Notes under the pieces: model-generated | The model's input: only the letters and a program-made list of their open reading frames with translations | Told to the model about the DNA's origin: nothing | Database searches by the model: none | Translations under genes and position numbers: made by a program | Source of the DNA: CAZAYP01 sp964489425 [NCBI: uncultured Verrucomicrobiota bacterium] | Lineage (GTDB): Bacteria; Verrucomicrobiota; Kiritimatiellia; RZYC01 | NCBI GenBank assembly: GCA_964489425.1 | Contig: CAZAYP010000092.1 | Location: 1-18,113 of the forward strand | Direction of reading: 5' to 3' | Length of the DNA: 18,113 nt | In this document: positions 1-7,116 of the stretch, piece by piece | Numbering within the stretch: position 1 is the first letter of the stretch | Layout of the letters: each line of letters begins with the position of its first letter

Positions 1-23
1 AGCAAACGCTACGTCCAGGGGGT

Positions 24-3000
24 TTATACCGATTCTCTAGCGTGATTGGTATGATACCCTGCGCAGGTGAAGCTGACGGGCCCGGCCACCGGGGGCGCCT
101 TGGCGCCGCCCTTGATGGCGCCGTCGCTGGTGGTGACATCGTAGTACATCAGGCTGCCCGTGATGTGCTTGCCGGACTGTGCCAGGAACCGAACCTCAGC
201 ACCGGCCAGCGGCGCGCCGCTTTCCGCATCGCGCACCGACCCGGTCAGGCCGACATACGGCATGAAAGTGAACGAAGCGGTGGTGAGCCCCTGGTTAATG
301 GTGACCTGCCGCGGATTGCCGCCGTTGCCAAAGAACTCAAATCCTTGGGCCTGGCCCGTGATGCCCACCTGCCAGGTGCTGCCCTGGGACAAGTCCTCTT
401 TTTTCCAGGTCAACCCATTGTTGTCCAACGGGTAGACCGCCCCCTGGAACATGACCCTGGCTGCCGGAACCGGCCCATCGGTCAGCACGTTGATTGCCGT
501 CACCAGCAGGGCTTGTCCGCCGCCGGCGGCCGCAGCGACGCGCAGTTCGTAGATTCCGGGCGACCACGGCCCATCGATCCACTGGCTGGCGCGGATGTAG
601 TAGATGCCTTCGGCCGGGAAGTCCAGGCCGGCCAATTCGGATTCGCCCGGGCCGAACAAGTCCACGTGGTCCAGCAGGGTCAGCCCGCCGCCGGCCGCTT
701 CCGCGTAGAGGTCCAGCACCACATCCGTGTTGGTGGACGGGTTGAGCGCCTCGATGTCATAGGCCTGGTTGGAGAGCGCGTACAACCTGACCCAGTCCAC
801 GTCGTTGGAACGGTGAAAACTGTGCAGCTGCGGTTCGGTTTCGTACATGCTGGCATTGGTGGCCCCGTTGTCCGGTTCATAGGCATCCGGGCTGGCCGGG
901 TCAAGGTTGTCGGTGCGCGTCACGCTGGACAGGCTCGCGGCAGAGCTTTCGCCGGCCGAGTTTTGGGCGAAAAACGCCAAGCCGTAGGTGCCGGCCATTG
1001 CGAAGTTGGTATAAGCGGTTTCGTAGCGCCAGGTGGCCGGGTTCCACGGCATGGGAACTTGAGGCATGGGGCTCGCGCCGTCATAGTCCGGCGGCGTGAC
1101 CACGCAGATAACATTGGTGATGCCAAGGGCATCCGTCACATGTTCCGCCCACAGCGCCAGGATATTGCCGTTGGTGAGAAGGGTGTCGGGCATGACATTG
1201 CCGATCGCCGGAGCCTCCGCGCCGGTCAGGAACGCCGGCCCGATGAAGCGCGTGGCAGCCAACCGGCCATCGCTGTTCTTGCGGTTGGGCAACCCGTCGC
1301 CGTTGTCGTCCATCTCCGCGGTTTGCAGCAGGCGGCCGGACATGCGCCGGGTGACGCGCCGGGCCGCGTTGAACGCCGTGCCCACGGGCTGGCCCTGGAA
1401 TATGCCGTTCAGGAAAAACTGGGAAAAGCTGAACCGCCCCGCATCCCCCATCATCACGGGTTGGCCCGGCGCGGCGGCGGCGATCGCGACCCGGCGCCAC
1501 GGCGGCGGCACCAGCGCCGGCTGGCGGTTGGTGCGCGCCAGGGCCGGGATGAATCCGCCGGCGCCGGCAAATTCCATGACCACGTTGACCAGGGCGCCGG
1601 TGCCCGGGCCCTGCTCCAGCCAGGCGGCGAGCTGGCCGGCGGCCAGGTGCTCGGTCTCGTTCAGGCGCAGTTGGCTGTTGGTGCCTTGGCCGACGAGGTA
1701 GACCGTCAAGGCCGTGGGGTGCCGCTGCGCCGCCCAGTTGGTGATGGCCCAGCCGAGCGCGGCCAGCGACGGGGCGGCGTCCACCTCCTGGTTGGTGCAG
1801 GCATTGATGAAGTAGATGTGGTCGTCGTCGAATCGCCGCGCCTTGAAGGTGTGGTAGGCCTGGCGGCTGATGTTGTTGCAGGCCGGCCAGGCCGCGTCGT
1901 TGGTCGCGCCGCCGGTCACCAGGATGATGTTTTCCTCGCTGCCGGCCTGGGTGATGTAGCTGGCGCGGGGGAGCGACAGGCCGCCCCAGATATCTTCCGC
2001 GTAATAAATCACGGCGTAGAGGCCCGGTTCGCTGAACCCGGCGTACGCCGTGCCGTGGCGGCCATCGCGGGCAACGTACGGCAGGTCTACCGCCGGCAGC
2101 TGCGCGATCGGGTCCTGGCCCTGGGCGGCGAACGAGGGCGGCACCACGACGCACCAGACGCGCTTGAGGGACGCGGCGGCGGCCACGTCGGCCGCCCACA
2201 GCTCGACCCGGTTCCCGGCCGTGACCACCTGGTTGGGCGCCACGGCGCCGATGTGCGGGATGGATCCGCCGGCCGGCGCCGTGGCGCCGAGCACGGTCGC
2301 GGCCGCCTGCGCGCCGTCGGCCGGGGTGTACTGGCCGTCGCCGTCGTCGTCCAGCCACGCCTGCTGGTAGCGCGCCATGGCGTCGCGCGCGGTGCGGAAC
2401 GCCTCCAGCATGGTCATGCCCTGCAGGATGCCGTTGAACATGACTTCCGAGAAGCTGGCCGCGCCGCCGGCCAGGAAATAGGCCAGGCCGTCCGCGGCCG
2501 TGGCGGCCAGGACCACGCGCCGCGCCGCGCCCGTGTAGGCCAGCGCCGGCAGGAACCGTCCGGCGTAGCAGCAGTCCAGCGCCACGGTGACGTCCACCTG
2601 CCGGGTATCCTGCAACTGGTTGAGCCAGGCAGCCAGGTTGGTGGCGGCCAGGGTTTCGCCCGCGTTCAGGCGCAGGCCGCCGCCGGCCTCGGCCACGCCA
2701 TGGTCCACCATGTACACGAACAAGGAGCCGGCATCCTGGGCGAAGTTCGTGAACGCCGCCGCGGTGTTGGCCAAGCTGCTGAACCCGTCCTTGGCGGCCC
2801 CGGGGCCGCGCCAGCCAAAGCTCAGGTACTGGATGTTGGTTCCGGCAAACCCCCGGTATTCCAAGGTCTGACAGGCCATGTCCGCCAGGTAATCGGTCGC
2901 CGTCCAAACCGGGTCGTCCAGGCTGCGGCCCCCGGCCACGATGATCGCCTTGCCCGCGCGCTGCACATCCGCGGGTGGGATGACGCGCACGTGGGCGCGG

Positions 3001-5552
3001 CCCTTGCGGCCGTCCGCGGCTATCGCCTCCACGATGTCCAGGCCCGGCGCCAGCGGGCCGGCCTTGTACGCCCCGTTGGTCGGGTTGATGCTCGCCGCGC
3101 TGGCGCTGCTGACCAGTTGCCACGCGGCCGGTTCGCCGGCCGTGAACTGGAGGGCCGCCCCGGCGACCACGGTGGCGGCGGGCGGGGTGATGGTCAGGCC
3201 GGGCCGTTGGTTACGCCAGAGCAGCAGGCCGCCGGCGGCGCACCCGCTGAACAGGTCCAGGTCGCCGTCGCCGTCGATGTCCGCCAGCGCCGGCGCGCTG
3301 TGGGCGGCGGCGTTGAGCCACGCGTAGTTGGTGACGCCCGGCATCCAGACCGCGTTGGTGGCTGTGCCCTGGTTGCGGTAATAGCTGATGGCGCCGCCCA
3401 GCTTGCCCACGAGCAGGTCGGGCAACCCGTCGCCGCTGATGTCGCCCAGCCGCGGCACGCTGGCGGCGCCCACGGCCACGTGGTTGTAATTGGACATGGG
3501 CGTGGCCCAGGCCGCCTGGGTTGCGGTGCCGGTGTTTTGCAGGAAGACGACGTGTCCGTCGCCGCTGCCCACGAAAAGATCCGCGTCGCCATCCGCGTCG
3601 ATGTCGCAGAATTCCGGCGCGCTGTCCGCGTTGCAGCCAACCCCGGCATAGTTGCTGGTGGCCGCGGCCCACTGCGCCTGGGTGGCGCAGCCCGTGTTCT
3701 TAAGGAACAGCAACCCGCCGCCATGATTGCCCACGAACAGGTCTTGGAGTCCGTCGGCGTTGATGTCGCAGAAGGCTGGCGCCAGGTTCGACGCGGCGGC
3801 CATCCCGGCGTACCCGGCCACGGGCGTTTTCCAGCGCTCGACACCGGGCGACCCGGCGTTTTCGAAATAGACCAGCCCGGCGCCGGCCGTGCCCGCGAGC
3901 AGGTCGTTGTCGCCGTCGCCGTCCAAGTCTGCCAGCGCCGGTACGCTGCGGCCGCCGGCCTTGAGGGCCAGGTAATCCGGCACCGGCGCCGCCCACTGGG
4001 GCTGGCTGGCAAGGCCGATGTTTTCATAGAAGCGCAGCGTGGCGGCGGCCGCGCCCAGGAGCAGGTCCTGGCGGCCGTCCGCGTCGAGATCCGCGAAGGC
4101 CGGGGCGCTGTGCGCGTCAGCGTGGATGTTGCTGTAGTTGGTGTCCGGCGCGGCCCAGGCCGGCTGGTTGGTCGTGCCGATGTTGCGGTAGCATGCCAGG
4201 CGGCCGTCCTGCGCTCCCACGAACAGGTCGGGCCGGCCGTCCGCGTCCACGTCGCACAAGGCTGGCGCGCTGTTGGCGGCCACGTGGATGTTGCTGTAGC
4301 CAGCCACGGGCGCGGCCCAGGCCGCGTTGGAGGGCGTGCCGATGTTGCGATAGTACGTGAGACTGCCGTCGCCGGAACCGATGAGCAGGTCCGTGGCGCC
4401 GTCACAATCAAGGTCCGCGGGGCAGGGGATGCTGAACGCTGTCACGCCCAGGTTGCTGTATCCGGCCACGGGCGCGGCCCATTGCGGCCGGAACCGCGAC
4501 CCGGTGTTACAGTAAAAGGTCAGCCCGCCGTCGGCACCGCCGCAAAACAGGTCCAGGTCGCCGTCGGCGTCCAGGTCCGCCGCGGCCGGCGCGGCCCAGC
4601 CGCCCGCCACGGGGCCAAGGTGGAATTTCTGCGGCGGCGCCCACGTGGGGCTGTTGGATTGACCAGCGTTCTCGTAGTACTGGACCCAGCCGTCCGCCTC
4701 GCCGATGAACAGGTCCAGGTCGCCGTCGGCGTCCATGTCCGCCGCGGCCGGCTTGCCGTGGCTGAACCCGCCGGAATAGGCCACCGGCATGGCGCGCTGC
4801 GCCACCACGGTGTCGAAGACGGCGTCCCACTGGCTGGTGCACAGGTACACCACGCCCACGTCCACGGTGCGGCCGGGCCACGGATTGACCAGCGCGTTGG
4901 TCACGCGGGCGGGCTGGTACCCGGCGCGGCTCACCACCAGGTCCCAGCGCGTGGCCGGGTTGGTGGCCGCGGGCAGGATCAGCGGCGTTGGGAACTGGCC
5001 GGCCGCCGTGGTGGTCCAGTTGGTCTTGTATTCCGCGAAGTTGGGGTAGCCGTCGAACGTGTAGCCCGCCAGCTGGCCGCTTTGGGCCACGAACTCGATC
5101 CCGGCGCCGGCCAGCGGGGATCCGTCCTCCTGGTCGCGCACCTCGCCGCGCACCTGGGCCACGGGCAGGAAATAGAACTTGGCGTGGGCCTGGTCGAAGT
5201 TCGCGACGCTGAACACGCGGGGATTGCCGAACATCGCATTGGTCGGGTTGTCCACCTGGCCCGGGGCGGCATCGTCTTCCTCGGCCAGGTAGCCGTTCAC
5301 CGCGGGAACCGCCAGGGTGTGGACGCCGTCCGGCACATCATAAAAAATGGTCAGCATGCCGCCGCTGAACGAGTTGGTGCGCTGGTTGTCCAGGATGGCC
5401 ACGGCGCCCGGTACGCCTTGGCCGGAGGCAACGTCCATGGCGTAGGCAAAAACCAGGTTGGAGGCCCGGGCCGCAGGCGCGGCCAGGGCGCATGCAAACA
5501 GCAGGAGCAGGATGCCAAGCCGTTCCCGGCGCTTATGGACATGCCTGGTCAT
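24..5552 (-). CDS. Exported multidomain protein: FG-GAP repeats, two legumain-like (C13) modules, PPC domain
   Basis: The protein is 1842 aa. Residues 1-30 form a Sec signal peptide (RR-rich start, hydrophobic core, cut after AARA30). Two CnaB/carboxypeptidase-regulatory-like domains follow (about 31-130 and 132-236), then ten FG-GAP/VCBS repeats (about 265-785) with Ca-binding DxDxDG loops. A C13 legumain-like peptidase domain (about 866-1110) has the His951 motif VYMVDHG and Cys995 in ALDCCYAGRF, and an EF-hand-like DDDGDGQYTPADG loop. An Ig-like domain comes next. A second C13-like plus Ig-like module (about 1207-1550) has Gln1289 and Ala1329 at the catalytic positions, so it should be inactive. 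Then come a PPC domain (1556-1676, DAYEPDN to DWVRLYA) and two more CnaB-like domains. The gene is last in the six-gene block, 3 bp after the 506-aa gene. It should act outside the cytoplasm. The C-terminus stops mid-domain, possibly through a frameshift. Domains are certain by motif; substrate and role are unknown. Confidence 0.9.
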   Translation of the reverse strand: MTRHVHKRRERLGILLLLFACALAAPAARASNLVFAYAMDVASGQGVPGAVAILDNQRTNSFSGGMLTIFYDVPDGVHTLAVPAVNGYLAEEDDAAPGQVDNPTNAMFGNPRVFSVANFDQAHAKFYFLPVAQVRGEVRDQEDGSPLAGAGIEFVAQSGQLAGYTFDGYPNFAEYKTNWTTTAAGQFPTPLILPAATNPATRWDLVVSRAGYQPARVTNALVNPWPGRTVDVGVVYLCTSQWDAVFDTVVAQRAMPVAYSGGFSHGKPAAADMDADGDLDLFIGEADGWVQYYENAGQSNSPTWAPPQKFHLGPVAGGWAAPAAADLDADGDLDLFCGGADGGLTFYCNTGSRFRPQWAAPVAGYSNLGVTAFSIPCPADLDCDGATDLLIGSGDGSLTYYRNIGTPSNAAWAAPVAGYSNIHVAANSAPALCDVDADGRPDLFVGAQDGRLACYRNIGTTNQPAWAAPDTNYSNIHADAHSAPAFADLDADGRQDLLLGAAAATLRFYENIGLASQPQWAAPVPDYLALKAGGRSVPALADLDGDGDNDLLAGTAGAGLVYFENAGSPGVERWKTPVAGYAGMAAASNLAPAFCDINADGLQDLFVGNHGGGLLFLKNTGCATQAQWAAATSNYAGVGCNADSAPEFCDIDADGDADLFVGSGDGHVVFLQNTGTATQAAWATPMSNYNHVAVGAASVPRLGDISGDGLPDLLVGKLGGAISYYRNQGTATNAVWMPGVTNYAWLNAAAHSAPALADIDGDGDLDLFSGCAAGGLLLWRNQRPGLTITPPAATVVAGAALQFTAGEPAAWQLVSSASAASINPTNGAYKAGPLAPGLDIVEAIAADGRKGRAHVRVIPPADVQRAGKAIIVAGGRSLDDPVWTATDYLADMACQTLEYRGFAGTNIQYLSFGWRGPGAAKDGFSSLANTAAAFTNFAQDAGSLFVYMVDHGVAEAGGGLRLNAGETLAATNLAAWLNQLQDTRQVDVTVALDCCYAGRFLPALAYTGAARRVVLAATAADGLAYFLAGGAASFSEVMFNGILQGMTMLEAFRTARDAMARYQQAWLDDDGDGQYTPADGAQAAATVLGATAPAGGSIPHIGAVAPNQVVTAGNRVELWAADVAAAASLKRVWCVVVPPSFAAQGQDPIAQLPAVDLPYVARDGRHGTAYAGFSEPGLYAVIYYAEDIWGGLSLPRASYITQAGSEENIILVTGGATNDAAWPACNNISRQAYHTFKARRFDDDHIYFINACTNQEVDAAPSLAALGWAITNWAAQRHPTALTVYLVGQGTNSQLRLNETEHLAAGQLAAWLEQGPGTGALVNVVMEFAGAGGFIPALARTNRQPALVPPPWRRVAIAAAAPGQPVMMGDAGRFSFSQFFLNGIFQGQPVGTAFNAARRVTRRMSGRLLQTAEMDDNGDGLPNRKNSDGRLAATRFIGPAFLTGAEAPAIGNVMPDTLLTNGNILALWAEHVTDALGITNVICVVTPPDYDGASPMPQVPMPWNPATWRYETAYTNFAMAGTYGLAFFAQNSAGESSAASLSSVTRTDNLDPASPDAYEPDNGATNASMYETEPQLHSFHRSNDVDWVRLYALSNQAYDIEALNPSTNTDVVLDLYAEAAGGGLTLLDHVDLFGPGESELAGLDFPAEGIYYIRASQWIDGPWSPGIYELRVAAAAGGGQALLVTAINVLTDGPVPAARVMFQGAVYPLDNNGLTWKKEDLSQGSTWQVGITGQAQGFEFFGNGGNPRQVTINQGLTTASFTFMPYVGLTGSVRDAESGAPLAGAEVRFLAQSGKHITGSLMYYDVTTSDGAIKGGAKAPPVAGPVSFTCAGYHTNHARESV
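903..2957 (-). repeat. Tandem duplicated C13 peptidase plus Ig-like module; second copy catalytically dead
   Basis: Module A covers residues about 866-1205 and module B about 1207-1550 of the 1842-aa protein. They align along their whole length: 'AIIVAGG' with 'NIILVTGG', 'VYMVDHG' with 'VYLVGQG', 'ALDCCYAGRFLPAL' with 'VMEFAGAGGFIPAL', 'FNGILQG' with 'LNGIFQG', and a DDDGDG or DDNGDG loop near each peptidase end. Each is followed by an Ig-like domain (CVVVPP / CVVTPP). The His/Cys dyad is intact in A (His951, Cys995) and replaced in B (Gln1289, Ala1329). This indicates an old internal duplication followed by loss of catalysis in one copy. Confidence 0.8.
3198..4760 (-). repeat. Ten tandem 54-residue (162-bp) FG-GAP/VCBS coding repeats
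   Basis: Inside the 1842-aa protein, a motif of the form DxDADGxxDLFxG recurs ten times, from Asp272 to Asp758. That gives an average of exactly 54 residues per unit; the first interval was counted as 54. Each unit also carries a YxNxG turn and a conserved Trp (WAAPV.. or similar). Such units usually fold as blades of a beta-propeller that bind calcium in the DxDxDG loops. Ten units would be more than one usual seven-blade propeller. Confidence 0.85.
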
Positions 5553-5555
5553 GCC

Positions 5556-7076
5556 CTACGGCCCGCCGGGGATGCTGGCGCGGATAAAGAGGCCGGTCCG
5601 GCCATTGGCCGGCAGCGTCACGGTCGATTGGACCCCGGTGGCTACGAACGGACCGTACAGGGGCTGCCAGTCGCTGGCCGGCAAGGTGGTGGCAGCGTCC
5701 AGGCTGTACTCGCGTCCCGGCACCGTGGCCCAGGTCAGTACCCACTGGTCCGACCCTGACGGCGTGACTTCCGCAAGGCTGAGCCCGCTGGCAGGGTTCG
5801 TGGGGTCGGTGCCGGCGCGGTATTCGCACCAGTTGGCCAGGCCGTCGCCGTCGGCGTCGGCATCCGCGTTGACCACCGTGCCGCTGAAATAGGTGTCGGT
5901 CCATTCCCGCGCGATGGCGGTGTGGCTGCCGGTCACGTTGCCGCAGTCCGCGGGCGTCAACCACAGGCGGCCGAGGTTGGTGGTGGTGCCCAAAACCAGG
6001 TTGGTCACGGCCACGGGCAGGGCGTTGGTCAGGTAGCCCGGCCGGGTGACGGCCAGCGACCAGGTGCCCGCGGGCAGCAGCACGTTGGTCGGGAACGTGC
6101 CGTCCACGGCCGTGCGCCACGGCACGGCATAGGTGGCGGCAAAAGGATAGCCGGTGTACACGGCGCCGGACTTCAGCCCGCCCAGGGCGGTGAAGCTGAG
6201 GCCGGCATCCGCCAGCCACGCGCCGGACCAGGCGTCGCGCACCGCCCCGGCCACGGCGCCGCGCGGTTCGAAGCGGAACACGACGATGCGGTCCGACACC
6301 GCCAACTGCACCTGCTTGGGGTTACCGAAATACTCCGAGGTGAGGCTGGTGACCTGGTTCTGCTCGTCGCGGCCTTCCATGGGCCAGTACCCGGCCGCCG
6401 CGGTCACGCGCACGGTGTACACGCCCTCGTCAAGGTCGCCGAACCGCACGTAAGCCGAGGTGCCCAGCGCCTGTGTGGCCACCCCGATGATTTCCGCGGT
6501 GGCGCCGCCAGGGGGCTGGCCGGGGTTGAGGTCGTCGAGCGCATACACGGTGAGGCCGCCGAACCCGGTGGGCTCAAAGATCGCCAGATCGTACTCGCTG
6601 CTTGCGCCCCAGGCATTCGAATCCGCCGAACATGCCCGGACGTAATAGAATCCCGGCGCAAGATCCGGATCGTTGATGAAGTCGAGGGTGGTCTGCTCGA
6701 TTTTTCCGGCGCCTTTGCCCTGGCCGTCGGCGGTCAGCCAGTCCAGGTTGGTCAGGCTGCCGGTCTCGGGCAGGTAATACACCTCGAGCCGGACATCGAC
6801 GTTGGTGCCGTGTTGTTGGGCCTGCACTTGATAGGTCACGCTGGTGACGGCGTAGAGGTAAACCCAATCTTCATCGCCCGCGGCGTGAAAGGTGTGGTCC
6901 TGTCCCAGTCCCACGCCGAACGCCGTGGCCGCGGCCGCGGAGTTGTCCGGCTCGTAGGCGTCGGGCGGCATGTCCCGGCGCAGGCCGGCCGCCGCGCGGT
7001 CGGGCAATGACAGGGCCAGGAGCATGGCCGCCACGCCCGCCAGCCCATGCCGCGAGTTCAAAATCCAATGTCTCAT
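5556..7076 (-). CDS. Exported PPC / CnaB-like protein with C-terminal Ca-binding module
   Basis: The protein is 506 aa with a signal peptide (GVAAMLLALSLP, cut near AAA30). The PPC domain is at about 39-167 (DAYEPDN, DEDWVYLYA, then PGFYYVRA). Two CnaB/carboxypeptidase-regulatory-like domains follow at about 172-270 and 272-376. Next is a Ca-binding segment at 403-430 with the pattern DADADGDGLANW..Y.AGTDPTNP. A C-terminal beta domain (REYSLDAATTLPASDWQPL) resembles the tail modules of many Verrucomicrobiota secreted proteins. No catalytic motif is visible, so this looks like a binding or scaffold protein. Its PPC plus two CnaB-like layout matches the C-terminal quarter of the 1842-aa protein encoded 3 bp downstream, so the two are probably paralogous over that part. 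The ATG at 7076 is the first in frame before the signal peptide. Role unknown. Confidence 0.85.
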   Translation of the reverse strand: MRHWILNSRHGLAGVAAMLLALSLPDRAAAGLRRDMPPDAYEPDNSAAAATAFGVGLGQDHTFHAAGDEDWVYLYAVTSVTYQVQAQQHGTNVDVRLEVYYLPETGSLTNLDWLTADGQGKGAGKIEQTTLDFINDPDLAPGFYYVRACSADSNAWGASSEYDLAIFEPTGFGGLTVYALDDLNPGQPPGGATAEIIGVATQALGTSAYVRFGDLDEGVYTVRVTAAAGYWPMEGRDEQNQVTSLTSEYFGNPKQVQLAVSDRIVVFRFEPRGAVAGAVRDAWSGAWLADAGLSFTALGGLKSGAVYTGYPFAATYAVPWRTAVDGTFPTNVLLPAGTWSLAVTRPGYLTNALPVAVTNLVLGTTTNLGRLWLTPADCGNVTGSHTAIAREWTDTYFSGTVVNADADADGDGLANWCEYRAGTDPTNPASGLSLAEVTPSGSDQWVLTWATVPGREYSLDAATTLPASDWQPLYGPFVATGVQSTVTLPANGRTGLFIRASIPGGP

Positions 7077-7087
7077 GGCTGGTCTTG

Positions 7088-7116
7088 ATTATAGCATGCC
7101 GGCGGCTGGTTGCCTA
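7088..7116 (-). promoter_or_regulatory. Possible internal sigma70-like promoter before the 506-aa gene
   Basis: On the minus strand, a perfect TATAAT (plus coordinates 7093-7088) lies 17 bp downstream of TAGGCA (7116-7111), which matches TTGACA at 4 of 6 positions. The start codon at 7076 is only 11 bases past the -10 box, so a transcript from here would be almost leaderless. The -35 overlaps the caspase stop codon. This is pattern evidence only and could be chance. Confidence 0.3.

Noticed and set aside
42-5759. Plus-strand open frame of 1905 aa opposite the giant protein gene
   Set aside because: It lies antisense to a gene with signal peptide, repeats and catalytic motifs. Its translation is Arg/Gly/Ala/Val-rich with no domain, as expected from a GC-rich gene read backwards.
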